The notes below the pieces were generated by a model that saw nothing but the letters and a program-made list of their open reading frames with translations, did no database searches and was not told the DNA's origin. 28,223 nt of DNA from a virus. This document shows, in pieces, positions 1 to 6,750 of this stretch (its first letter is position 1; each line of letters begins with the position of its first letter). Where the stretch lies: positions 1 through 28,223 of the IMG/VR virus record IMGVR_UViG_3300033142_001985. One strand, 5' to 3'. A program made the position numbers and the translations under genes.

Positions 1-55
1 CTACCTTCCCCTCCGCATTATTTGTTTCTGATTTGTGAGTGTATTATACATGTTG

Positions 56-274
56 CTACTTAAGCGCCTGCTTATCATGATTTGAAAGTGTTGACGGGTC
101 TATGCCTTGATGAATAATACGGGCTATTGCAGTGTGCGTTTTAAACACGCATTGACAAGCGTTATTACTACAAACACAATACCTTTCCACTACATTTTCT
201 GATAATTTTCTTGACGAGCGAGATAATGATGGTTGTCCGCAGTTGGGGCAAGGGGTTCTAATGTGTGATGTCAT
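56..274 (-). CDS. ogr: Ogr/Delta-like zinc-finger late transcription activator
   Basis: Small protein with the Ogr/Delta C2C2 zinc-finger layout. Counting from the longest open start at 292 (78 aa), a CPNC pair lies at C15/C18, followed by an RY-x2-C-x4-C segment with C41 and C46 and a trailing aromatic F50. P2 Ogr and P4 Delta have the same spacing; they are DNA-binding activators that recruit RNA polymerase to phage late promoters. I prefer the internal start at 274 (72 aa) because an AAGGA lies just before it, although only 2 nt away; the start at 292 has no visible ribosome site. It is the only clear minus-strand gene and is divergent from the capsid operon, with a perfect dyad (305-328) just upstream. 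Family call is fairly sure; its target promoters were not identified. Confidence 0.85.
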   Translation of the reverse strand: MTSHIRTPCPNCGQPSLSRSSRKLSENVVERYCVCSNNACQCVFKTHTAIARIIHQGIDPSTLSNHDKQALK

Positions 275-304
275 GGTCCTTATTATAACCATTTATAGAA
301 TAAA

Positions 305-328
305 TTAATTGTGCTTGAACACAATTAA
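305..328. promoter_or_regulatory. 24-bp dyad upstream of ogr (possible operator)
   Basis: Perfect 9-bp inverted repeat TTAATTGTG / CACAATTAA around a 6-bp centre CTTGAA. It lies 31-54 bp upstream of the preferred ogr start. Dyads in this position often bind a dimeric regulator, but the protein is unknown. It contains TGT-N8-ACA, not the TGT-N12-ACA spacing I recall for P2 Ogr sites, so it is not a standard Ogr box. Confidence 0.5.
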
Positions 329-416
329 GGAATTTTCTTATTTATTTACCCAAAACCCAAAAACCCCTGCTACTAAAGCATTTTGATGTTTTGAGTTGGG
401 TTTTTGAAAAAAAGCA

Positions 417-451
417 GGTGGGGTGGGGGGAATTAGGTAAAAAGGTAAAAA
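417..451 (+). repeat. Left arm of 35-bp perfect inverted repeat
   Basis: Begins GGTGGGGTGGGGGG and ends in two GGTAAAAA motifs (436-443 and 444-451). It is exactly complementary to 691-725 over 35 bases, with a 239-bp interval between the arms. The match stops at both ends of the arm. No target-site duplication is evident outside the pair, so a transposon-like origin is not supported but not excluded. Confidence 0.9.
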
Positions 452-509
452 GTATTTCAATATCAGTATATAAGCCTTACTATCATTGACTTTTAACAAT
501 TTCATTGAA

Positions 510-553
510 AGTAAAAAGTAGGTAAAAAGTAAGTAAAAAGTAAGTAAATTTTT
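510..553 (+). repeat. Iteron-like array, four units at 11-bp spacing
   Basis: Units begin at 510, 521, 532 and 543. The first three read RGTAAAAAGTA and the last is a degenerate AGTAAATTTTT that runs into an inverted TTTTTACC (549-556). An 11-bp period is close to one helical turn, so bound proteins would sit on the same DNA face, as at plasmid and phage iterons. More GGTAAA motifs occur at 436, 444 and 566. Confidence 0.7.
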
Positions 554-690
554 ACCATAGTTAAAGGTAAATTTTTAATAATTAAATTTCATTAAAAATC
601 AATAACTTAACTTTCTCTTAACTTTGATTTACTTTGGGCAGGTAAAATTTAAACATGACAACCACGCCATTTATAGCCTGTTTTTTTGAT

Positions 691-725
691 TTTTTACCTT
701 TTTACCTAATTCCCCCCACCCCACC
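691..725 (-). repeat. Right arm of 35-bp perfect inverted repeat
   Basis: Reverse complement of 417-451, running from two TTTTTACC motifs into the C-rich tail CCCCCCACCCCACC. Because each arm ends in the same GGTAAAAA motif as the central iterons, the arms may belong to the same protein-binding system. Confidence 0.9.
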
Positions 726-829
726 CAGTTTAAATGTCTTTGTTGTAATAAAACCTAACCAAACAAGAACAATAAAGATGGGGGGTTTTTTATTGTAAAA
801 AGGACTTATATTTTGAAATAAAAAGGCTT

Positions 830-1885
830 ATGTCAAAAAATCAAACATGGTATTCAATGGATGCCAAAGACAAAAACGCCAGCATCTACATTTATGAAGA
901 GATCGGTTTTTGGGGTGTTACAGCAAAAAGCTTTATACAAGATTTAAAAGCGCTTGGTGATATTGATAATATAACCCTGCACCTTCACACGCCAGGCGGC
1001 TCGGTTGGTGATGGTACTGCTATTTACAACTCTATCAAGAATCACAAAGCAACAGTCACTGTTGAAATTGAAGGTTATGCCTTATCAATGGGTTCAATTA
1101 TTGCACTTGCTGGTGATACAGTCAAAATGGCAGACAACGCATTACTGATGATTCACAACCCCATGGGGTTTGTTTTTGGCGATGCGCACGAGATGCACAA
1201 ACAAGCTGACACAACAGAAAAACACAAAGAAATAATGTTAAATACTTATCAAGCCAAAACAGGTTTAAATCGCGATATTTTGTCAAAAATGATGGATGAT
1301 GAAACTTGGTTTACAGCAGATGAAGCATTAGAAAACGGTTTTATCGATGAAGTGATTGACGCTGTAAAGCTTGTTGCGAGTGCTAATACTCAAAAATTTA
1401 TAAATGATTTAAACCTAAAAAACCAGCCCATTAATTTTTTAGGCACAGTTAAAGCAAATGATATTAATCCAACCGATGGATTAATAACAGCTTTTAAAAA
1501 GTTTGTATCACATTTTCCAAAACAAAAAAAGGAGACTAATCCAATGACTATTCAAGATTTAAAAGCATTATTTAACGCAAAAAAAGACACAAACACTGCT
1601 TATCAAGCCGCCGCCGCCGCCCATCCCGATTTAGCAAATCAGATTAGTGTTGGTGAAGACGAAACACCTAAAGCCAACAACCCAAAAATTGAGCCCGAGC
1701 CCGATGTAGATGTTGTGGCGCTGGGTGATAAGATTGATATTCTTGCTAAGCAATTAGCAACAACAAACCAAAATCACCAAGACCTAGTTTTAAAATTGAG
1801 CGCCACCATCGAAAACTTTAAGCGTGACGAATCCACAGGCATTGGCATAAGCACAGACACCGCAGACACCGACGACATTTACTAA
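830..1885 (+). CDS. ClpP-like prohead protease with C-terminal scaffold domain
   Basis: A 351-aa protein in two parts. Residues about 15-180 are a ClpP-fold serine protease: the nucleophile context GYALSMGS puts Ser86 at the active site, MIHNPMG gives His109, and DDETWFTADEAL near residue 157 is where the ClpP Asp lies, followed by NGFIDEV. The preceding TPGGSV loop is also typical. Residues from about 239 are charged and helical with an Ala/Pro-rich linker, as expected of a scaffold. Phage proteases of this kind cut the scaffold and capsid during head maturation, doing the job of P2 gpO. It lies directly before the major capsid gene. A strong internal ribosome site suggests that the scaffold part is also made alone from 1544. 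Confidence 0.88.
   Translation: MSKNQTWYSMDAKDKNASIYIYEEIGFWGVTAKSFIQDLKALGDIDNITLHLHTPGGSVGDGTAIYNSIKNHKATVTVEIEGYALSMGSIIALAGDTVKMADNALLMIHNPMGFVFGDAHEMHKQADTTEKHKEIMLNTYQAKTGLNRDILSKMMDDETWFTADEALENGFIDEVIDAVKLVASANTQKFINDLNLKNQPINFLGTVKANDINPTDGLITAFKKFVSHFPKQKKETNPMTIQDLKALFNAKKDTNTAYQAAAAAHPDLANQISVGEDETPKANNPKIEPEPDVDVVALGDKIDILAKQLATTNQNHQDLVLKLSATIENFKRDESTGIGISTDTADTDDIY
1544..1885 (+). CDS. Nested in-frame scaffold protein (internal start)
   Basis: An ATG at 1544 lies in frame within the protease gene (codon 239) and is preceded by AAAAAAAGGAG with 9-nt spacing, a stronger ribosome site than that of the full gene. The product would be 113 aa: the scaffold-like tail without the protease domain. 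The arrangement matches the nested protease/scaffold genes of lambda (C and Nu3). That the internal start is used is an inference from the ribosome site and the domain boundary. Confidence 0.55.
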   Translation: MTIQDLKALFNAKKDTNTAYQAAAAAHPDLANQISVGEDETPKANNPKIEPEPDVDVVALGDKIDILAKQLATTNQNHQDLVLKLSATIENFKRDESTGIGISTDTADTDDIY

Positions 1886-1914
1886 TCAATAATCAAAAAT
1901 TCAGGAGAATTTAA

Positions 1915-2916
1915 ATGAATAATAGCACACGTATAAAATACAACAAATTACTTGCAGTTCAAGCAGCGCTTTATGGCGTTCAAGCAATGACAGTGCCCTT
2001 TAATGTCGACCCCAAAGGGGCCCAAAGATTAATTAGCGGCATTCAGCAGAGCGATGCGTTTTTGCAAATGATCAATATGCCGACCGTAGATAACATGGTC
2101 GGTGATTCGGTGATTATGGGTGTTAGCGGCTTAACAGCAAGCCGCACAGATACGGCCGCCAACAGCCGACAGCCCAATTATGTACATAGTGCAACGGCAA
2201 ATGGCTGGTCATGTCAACAAATCAATTTCGACACAGCACTGACTTATGCACAACTAGACTCTTGGGCACATATGCGCGATTTTGGAAAGATTGTTTCAGC
2301 TCAAATTTTGAGAGCAAATAGTTTGAGCCTGATTTCGATGGGTTGGAATGGTGTTGAAATTGTGGCTGATTCAGACATTGCAGCAAACCCGCTTCTTACT
2401 GATTGCGCCGAAGGTTGGTTGCAAAAGCTAAAAGATCGAAACCCCGACAATTATCTTGATACTGATAACATTATTATTACTGATGAAAATAATATTGACG
2501 TTATTATCAATCAAATGAAAAACGCATTGAAAGAGCCTGAAAAACAAAGCCCCGATTTAGTGGTTATTTTGGGCTCTGATTTATTTGCATACAACAAAGA
2601 TCGACTGTATGCGGCCAATGGCAATACACCATCGGAAAAAAGCAAAACAGAAATGAGGCAAGTTGTTGAAACTTTTGGCGGCATGCCCGCTTTTAGTGTT
2701 CCATATTTTCCGTCGCGCGGTATTTTAGTAACCACGTTTACCAATTTATCGATCTACATTCACTCAGGCTCAATGCGTCGAAGCGTTGAAGACGAGATGA
2801 AACGCAATCGGATTATTACATATTCAAGCAAAAACATCGATTATGTAGTTGAGAATTTAGATTTAATGGTTTATATCGATTCAGAAAAAGTGTTTTTTGA
2901 AGGTGAAACCCCTTAA
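1915..2916 (+). CDS. N: Major capsid protein, P2 gpN family
   Basis: A 333-aa homologue of P2 gpN, the HK97-fold shell subunit. Recognisable shared stretches are an N-terminal TR-x-K-N block, the GVSGLTASRTDTA region (P2 has GVTGSIASTTDTA), QINFD, WNGVE, GWLQK, PDLVVI, VPYFPS, LSIY and NIDYVVE, in the same order along the protein. It is slightly shorter than P2 gpN (about 357 aa) because of a shorter C-terminus. CAGGAG lies 8 nt before the start. It sits between the protease/scaffold and the small terminase, the P2 O-N-M order. Confidence 0.95.
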   Translation: MNNSTRIKYNKLLAVQAALYGVQAMTVPFNVDPKGAQRLISGIQQSDAFLQMINMPTVDNMVGDSVIMGVSGLTASRTDTAANSRQPNYVHSATANGWSCQQINFDTALTYAQLDSWAHMRDFGKIVSAQILRANSLSLISMGWNGVEIVADSDIAANPLLTDCAEGWLQKLKDRNPDNYLDTDNIIITDENNIDVIINQMKNALKEPEKQSPDLVVILGSDLFAYNKDRLYAANGNTPSEKSKTEMRQVVETFGGMPAFSVPYFPSRGILVTTFTNLSIYIHSGSMRRSVEDEMKRNRIITYSSKNIDYVVENLDLMVYIDSEKVFFEGETP

Positions 2917-2945
2917 TATAAATTTAATCAAACTGGAAAATTATT

Positions 2946-3734
2946 ATGAATAATATTTTTACAAAACACCGAGCAAAAACTGCTAAATTCGCCAAGACTA
3001 CTACCGCCAAGACTACTGCCGCCAAGACTACTGCCGCCAAGACTACTGCCGCCAAGACTACTGCCGCCAAGACTTCAGCCGCCAAGACTTCAGCCGCCAA
3101 GACTTCAGCCGCCAAGACTTCAGCAAAAGACAGCATCTCTATGACTTTGCAGCAATTGTTTAAGTTGCTTTTAGACGATGTTAAGCTTTTAAAAGAAACA
3201 GCAACAGAAAAACGTGATGGCTTAAAAAAGCAATTTATAACTAAATATCAAGACTCTTTAAATGAGCAAATGACAGAGCAAAGTTGGACTGGCAATTTGT
3301 TTATTTTTTGGAATATTATCTGGCGATTTGATATTGGTGATTTTAATGAGGGCTGGCGGCTTGCTAAACTTGGTTTTGAACGTGGCTTAACGTCTGATAA
3401 GATTTTTAAACGCACGTTTGCAACGATTATTGCTGATATTATTTTTGAACAAGCGCAATCTGCTTATGAAAACGACAAAGATCCCTCGCCCATTTTGCAA
3501 GAAATGCTGCTAATGATCGAAGCACCAAACAGCTTAAATATTCATCCCGTGGTGCATTCCAAAATTTTAAGATTGCAGGGTATAATAATCACAAGCGACA
3601 GACAAGCAAGATTAGCACTTACTTATTTTGAAAAAGCAACTGAGTTAGCGCCAAAAATCGGCTTGAAAGGTCGAATAGATAAACTTAAAAAACAACTTAC
3701 CACTGATACCACTGATACTGATACTCAAGAATAA
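2946..3734 (+). CDS. M: Terminase small subunit, P2 gpM family, with N-terminal AAKTT/AAKTS repeats
   Basis: A 262-aa protein whose body resembles P2 gpM: WRFDIGDFNEGWRLAKLGFERGLT aligns with the gpM segment WRLDTGDIAGALEIARYALKYGLT, and the C-terminal part repeats the gpM pattern in which helices end in LTYFEKATELAPKIGLK. In P2 the small subunit works with gpP to recognise and cut DNA at cos. The unusual feature is an N-terminal tail of nine pentapeptide units (Ala-Lys-Thr-Thr/Ser-Ala) from a 15-bp tandem repeat, similar to the Lys/Ala-rich tails of histone H1-like proteins. P2 gpM carries its basic tail at the C-terminus instead. The tail is likely a nonspecific DNA-binding extension (inference). 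Confidence 0.9.
   Translation: MNNIFTKHRAKTAKFAKTTTAKTTAAKTTAAKTTAAKTTAAKTSAAKTSAAKTSAAKTSAKDSISMTLQQLFKLLLDDVKLLKETATEKRDGLKKQFITKYQDSLNEQMTEQSWTGNLFIFWNIIWRFDIGDFNEGWRLAKLGFERGLTSDKIFKRTFATIIADIIFEQAQSAYENDKDPSPILQEMLLMIEAPNSLNIHPVVHSKILRLQGIIITSDRQARLALTYFEKATELAPKIGLKGRIDKLKKQLTTDTTDTDTQE
2991..3125 (+). repeat. 15-bp tandem repeat, nine units, in the gpM gene
   Basis: Nine in-frame copies of GCCAAGACTACTGCC or its variant GCCAAGACTTCAGCC, 135 bp in total. The ACTACT form fills the first five units and the ACTTCA form the last four, indicating stepwise local duplication. Copy number changes would lengthen or shorten the basic tail without breaking the frame. Confidence 0.95.
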
Positions 3735-3735
3735 A
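3716..3735 (+). repeat. 20-bp direct repeat, copy 1 (end of gpM gene)
   Basis: Sequence TACTGATACTCAAGAATAAA, covering the last codons and stop of the gpM gene. It is identical to 3936-3955, 220 bp downstream. Confidence 0.9.
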
Positions 3736-3746
3736 GGAGGTTACAA

Positions 3747-3941
3747 ATGTCAAAGGAAGTAATATCATTGAACGAAGAAGAGATAAGTAGATATTCTCTT
3801 ATGTTGTCAATCAACAAACATGAAACAGAGCTTTGTAAATTGGGCCAAATAGACGGTTCTGAATTTAAAACCCCGTCGCAATTAGCTAAAGAATTAGATT
3901 TAATACAAAAAAAAGTGGGTAATTTAATTTACAAGTACTGA
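3747..3941 (+). CDS. Small hypothetical protein inserted between gpM and gpL genes
   Basis: A 64-aa acidic-to-neutral helical protein of no family I recognise. It has one of the best ribosome sites in the window (AAAGGAGG, 6 nt before the ATG). Residues 45-64 (SQLAKELDLIQKKVGNLI) could form a short HTH-like or coiled helix pair. It interrupts the usual P2 M-L order and is bracketed by two copies of a 20-bp sequence, one ending the gpM gene and one ending this gene, which suggests it arrived as a cassette. Confidence 0.7.
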   Translation: MSKEVISLNEEEISRYSLMLSINKHETELCKLGQIDGSEFKTPSQLAKELDLIQKKVGNLIYKY

Positions 3942-3955
3942 TACTCAAGAATAAA
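3936..3955 (+). repeat. 20-bp direct repeat, copy 2 (end of the inserted gene)
   Basis: Second copy of the 20-bp sequence. It supplies the last codon and the stop of the 64-aa gene in a different reading frame from copy 1, so the conservation is of DNA, not protein. Confidence 0.9.
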
Positions 3956-3965
3956 AGAACTACCA

Positions 3966-3978
3966 ACCCCAGAGGGGT
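3966..3978 (+). other. Short GC-rich hairpin in the gpM-gpL interval
   Basis: ACCCC-AGA-GGGGT makes a 5-bp stem with a 3-nt loop, 59 bp before the gpL start. There is no immediate T run (TTTTTT occurs only about 20 nt later), so termination is doubtful; it may simply slow polymerase or protect mRNA ends. Confidence 0.35.
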
Positions 3979-4036
3979 GCGGCGCGTGTGATGTTCATTT
4001 TTTCAAACACAAACCAAAACCCCCTCCCCTTATTTT

Positions 4037-4483
4037 ATGGCTGAATTTGTTGGACAAAATGAAAATCAAACAGGCGCAGATATTGATGTTGTTTTCTTCC
4101 CTTCAATTAATGTGTCTGATTTTCAATCAAGATTTTTTAACTTAAAACAAACAGATATTGGCGTTGTCAATGCAGCGCTCATTGATGCAAGCGATAAAGT
4201 AGCACACCACCTAAAATTCATCAAACAAAGTTTTGAAACTTGGGCTATATTTGTTACTCAACATGAGTTAGACGATGAAGCAGTCAATCGTCTATATGCT
4301 AGAGCTGTTCATCATTTTGCAATGAGCGATATTTTATCAACAAGTATTACAACAAGCGATACCAAACACGCCGAGGATCGCGCAAGCAATTTACAAGAAC
4401 GCATTGACATGCACGATGCCCAAGCACGCCAAGCAATTTCTATGCTACAAAGCAATCCAACAATATTAGCCAGAGTTGTTTAA
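4037..4483 (+). CDS. L: Head completion/stabilisation protein, P2 gpL family
   Basis: A 148-aa protein in the position of P2 gpL, which closes the portal and readies filled heads for tail joining. The central block VNRLYARAVHHFAMSDIL followed by an AEDRA segment and RQAISML matches the gpL pattern LYRRAVYCAAKASL...RRAED...DARFAI. The N-terminal VVFFPSINVSDFQSRFFN corresponds to the gpL region WFPDIDTARARDTLR. No Shine-Dalgarno is visible before the ATG, which follows a C/T-rich leader. The stop abuts the start of the next gene. Confidence 0.82.
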   Translation: MAEFVGQNENQTGADIDVVFFPSINVSDFQSRFFNLKQTDIGVVNAALIDASDKVAHHLKFIKQSFETWAIFVTQHELDDEAVNRLYARAVHHFAMSDILSTSITTSDTKHAEDRASNLQERIDMHDAQARQAISMLQSNPTILARVV

Positions 4484-4951
4484 ATGAAAAAATTACAAGA
4501 ATTATACGACGAGATTTTAAAAATCAAAGGCGTCAATAAAGCCAAAGTGCTGTCTTGGGCTGAAGACATCAGACCAAGATTTAAAAGCACAAATGTTGAT
4601 GATGGCTTCGCTATGGATTATACCGCTATGTTTTTAATGCAATCTTTAGAGCAAGATAATCAAGTAATAGAGCGCATCACCATGTTTTTAACCTCAGCAG
4701 ATCACTACGGTTCTGAGCCAATTTTTAATACAGATGTTATAAATAATGGCAAGATTGACCTGCAACTGCAGATCAATCTGGAGGAGCAGGCTGATTTTGT
4801 GGCAAATGAAAACGGAGAATGGTTGGCGAATGGCGTAGCTTCAGATTTAATTTACCAAGGCTTTGATATTTTAGACGCTGAAAATATCGGTGAATTAGAA
4901 GGGACAGACGGTAAAAATATTGATGAATCAGACAGATTAAACAATGCGTAA
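4484..4951 (+). CDS. R: Tail completion protein, P2 gpR family
   Basis: A 155-aa protein, the same length as P2 gpR, starting directly at the gpL stop (TAAATG), so probably translated by coupling. It opens with the gpR-like MKKLQELYDEIL, and the central part follows the gpR arrangement of a hydrophobic YTAMFLM strand, a segment ending in a PIFNTDVINNGKIDLQLQINLEE block, and an acidic C-terminus. In P2, gpR acts with gpS at the head-proximal end of the tail. The call depends on synteny as much as on sequence. Confidence 0.78.
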   Translation: MKKLQELYDEILKIKGVNKAKVLSWAEDIRPRFKSTNVDDGFAMDYTAMFLMQSLEQDNQVIERITMFLTSADHYGSEPIFNTDVINNGKIDLQLQINLEEQADFVANENGEWLANGVASDLIYQGFDILDAENIGELEGTDGKNIDESDRLNNA

Positions 4952-5423
4952 ATTAAACAATATTAATGAACTGGCTGATTTAATTAATGGCTTAGCATTA
5001 AACAAAGTTCAAGCAACAAAACTCAATCGCACCGCTGGCAATGCGATGCGGCGCGTGGTTCGTGCGAATTTAAAAGCCCAAAAAGACATCCACGGAAAAT
5101 CTTTTGAGCCACGAAAAAAATTAAAATATACCAAATCTTTCAGCGGTAAAATTTCGTTAAATAAAAATATGTTACGCACTGCAAGCAGATCACTTAATCA
5201 ATTTGCAGATGAAAAAGGTGTGGCACTTGGTTATTCTACTGTTGCATCTAAGATATTAAAAACTCACAACTGGGGCGCAAATGTAAAATTCAAACGAAGT
5301 TCTGGCAAATATGTTTCTTACTTAATGCCAAAAAGAGAATTTTTTGGCTGGTCAGATGCTATGATTGCTGAAGTTCGAAATTCAATTATTAATGAATATT
5401 CAAAATTAAAAGGAGCACACTAA
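4944..5423 (+). CDS. S: Tail completion/virion morphogenesis protein, P2 gpS family
   Basis: A 159-aa basic protein overlapping the gpR gene by 8 nt. It has the gpS hallmarks: an N-terminal helix, an R-x2-R-x-NLKAQKDIHGKSFEPRKK segment (P2 gpS: RIKRQQAPDGTPYAARKR), a middle K-rich strand region, a THNWG element equivalent to HQYG, and a PKREFFGWSDAMIAEVRNSI end (P2: ARPLLGFTRDDEQMIEEII). It acts with gpR in tail maturation. Followed 2 bp later by the first gene of the Mu-type tail block. Confidence 0.87.
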   Translation: MRKLNNINELADLINGLALNKVQATKLNRTAGNAMRRVVRANLKAQKDIHGKSFEPRKKLKYTKSFSGKISLNKNMLRTASRSLNQFADEKGVALGYSTVASKILKTHNWGANVKFKRSSGKYVSYLMPKREFFGWSDAMIAEVRNSIINEYSKLKGAH

Positions 5424-5425
5424 AA

Positions 5426-5626
5426 ATGTCACAAACCACATTCAAACTAAAGCCAACCAAGCCATTATCACAAGCGCTTGTGCTTGACCCAATCACCAAA
5501 AAACCATTAAAAAATGGCGAGGTCAAACCAAAAAACACATTTTGGATGGCGCGCATTGCTGAAGGTGATGTTGCAATTTTAGATTTAGACTCAAAAAATA
5601 AAGAAAACAAAAAGGAGAAAGCATAA
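5426..5626 (+). CDS. DUF2635 protein (Mu gp38-like)
   Basis: A 66-aa protein matching the DUF2635 pattern: K-P around residue 9, LVLDPITKKPLKNGEVKP, then an aromatic block TFWMARIAEGDVAIL. In Mu-like phages the equivalent gp38 lies immediately before the sheath gene, as here (its TAA overlaps the sheath ATG as TAATG). Function is unknown. The Lys/Glu-rich end overlaps the AAAAGGAG that serves as ribosome site for the sheath gene. It marks the junction from P2-type to Mu-type genes. Confidence 0.8.
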   Translation: MSQTTFKLKPTKPLSQALVLDPITKKPLKNGEVKPKNTFWMARIAEGDVAILDLDSKNKENKKEKA

Positions 5627-6741
5627 TGTCAACCATTAGTTTTAATGAAGTTCCAAACAATATTCGAGTGCCCGGCGTCCATATTGAAATAGACCCATCT
5701 TTAGCTAATAATGCTGAAGACTTGCAACAAATTTTAGTCATCGCACCCAAGGGCACGGCGGCGGCTGATATTGTTATTCCAACTGTTATTCCCGATCATG
5801 CTTCTGATGAATTTGGTGAAAACTCAGTGGCGCATCAAATGGTGAGCGCCATTTTTGACCAAACCAAATCACTACCCATCAGCACCATCGGCGTTGATGG
5901 CGTTGATATTAGCGCTGCACTCGCTGCTATTGGCGATACTCAATATCATTATATTATTAGTTCATTTAATGAAAAAGATAATATTGATCTCTTAGCCGCA
6001 TTTTTGCAAGAACGTTATCACGCCATGGCTCAAATTCCAGGCATTGGTTTTGTTGGCTTCAAAGGCACGAGCTCAGAAGTGAACGCCTTTACCATCCAAT
6101 TTAACTCACCATTTATTTCAATTCTGGCTATTAATGACCTTGGCGTAACCATCGCCGAGGCCGTGGCCGCTTACGCAGGGCAAGCCACTCACTCACTAGC
6201 TATTGACCCGGCGCGTCCATTGCAAACATTGCAAGTATTAAAAATCAAAACCATTGCGAACACTGAATGGACACCAACCGAGCGCAATCTAATGCTATAT
6301 TCCGGCGCGTCAACTTACACAAGCAACACTGCTAAAGATGTTTTTGTTGAGCGACCAATCACTACTTATCGTGAAAACAACGCAGGCGTTGCTGATGATT
6401 CATATCTTGATGTGATGACAGTTGCCACCGCTATATTTTTCAGAGCCAAGCAACGAAGCCGAATTTTAAGCCGCTACCCACGCCACAAATTAGCAAAAGA
6501 TGGCACAAACTTTGCACCTGGGCAGTCTGTCTTAACGCCCAATTTATTTAAAGCTGCTATGTTTGGGCTTTATCGTGATTTAGAAGCAGTAGGCATTGTT
6601 CAAGATTTTGAGTCTTATAAAGAAACTTTTATTGCCTCAATCGACACCAACAATCCAACACGCATTAATTATCAAGACCAGCCAGTTTTCGTAAACGGCT
6701 TAATTATTGTTGCTGGTAAAATTCAATTTCGTAAAAACTAG
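5626..6741 (+). CDS. Tail sheath protein, Mu-like
   Basis: A 371-aa contractile sheath subunit. The N-terminus ISFNEVPNNIRVPGVHIEIDPSLAN is the typical Mu-type sheath start (IRVPG then an E-x-D pair and a SLA/SRA segment), followed by a strand ending in ILVIAPKGT. The C-terminal part, with a Y-R-DLEAVGIVQDFESY segment and the PVFVNGLIIVAGKIQFRKN end, is where sheath subunits interlock. It is much shorter than Mu sheath (about 495 aa), so a mid-region domain is probably missing. A good AAAAGGAG lies upstream. Followed after 9 bp by the tube gene, the usual sheath-tube pairing. Confidence 0.88.
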   Translation: MSTISFNEVPNNIRVPGVHIEIDPSLANNAEDLQQILVIAPKGTAAADIVIPTVIPDHASDEFGENSVAHQMVSAIFDQTKSLPISTIGVDGVDISAALAAIGDTQYHYIISSFNEKDNIDLLAAFLQERYHAMAQIPGIGFVGFKGTSSEVNAFTIQFNSPFISILAINDLGVTIAEAVAAYAGQATHSLAIDPARPLQTLQVLKIKTIANTEWTPTERNLMLYSGASTYTSNTAKDVFVERPITTYRENNAGVADDSYLDVMTVATAIFFRAKQRSRILSRYPRHKLAKDGTNFAPGQSVLTPNLFKAAMFGLYRDLEAVGIVQDFESYKETFIASIDTNNPTRINYQDQPVFVNGLIIVAGKIQFRKN

Positions 6742-6750
6742 GAGACAAAA

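Larger units (their letters stand above)
293..829. other. Non-coding control region between ogr and the capsid operon
   Basis: This 537-bp interval has no plausible gene on either strand. It holds the ogr-proximal dyad, a 35-bp perfect inverted repeat (417-451 and 691-725), an array of GTAAAAA motifs at 11-bp spacing (510-553), further GGTAAA/TTTACC motifs, and very AT-rich sequence around 560-660. The last 100 bp must carry the leader of the capsid operon; an AAAAGG precedes the ATG at 830. Iterons beside AT-rich DNA would suit a replication origin or a lysis-lysogeny operator region, but no initiator gene is adjacent. Confidence 0.7.

Noticed and set aside
417-725. Insertion sequence or MITE
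   Set aside because: There is no transposase, no target-site duplication at the outer ends and only one copy in the window. A control-region reading is preferred, but copies elsewhere would change this.
2924-3136. Minus-strand frame with LAAEV repeats
   Set aside because: It is the reverse strand of the 15-bp repeat in the gpM gene; the plus frame has clear gpM homology.
3992-4009. TGT-N12-ACA motif (Ogr-box-like) before the gpL gene
   Set aside because: The motif alone is short and expected several times by chance in this length. Ogr boxes lie about 55 bp upstream of the start of transcription, which would put the start inside the gpL gene, so it does not make sense as a late promoter.
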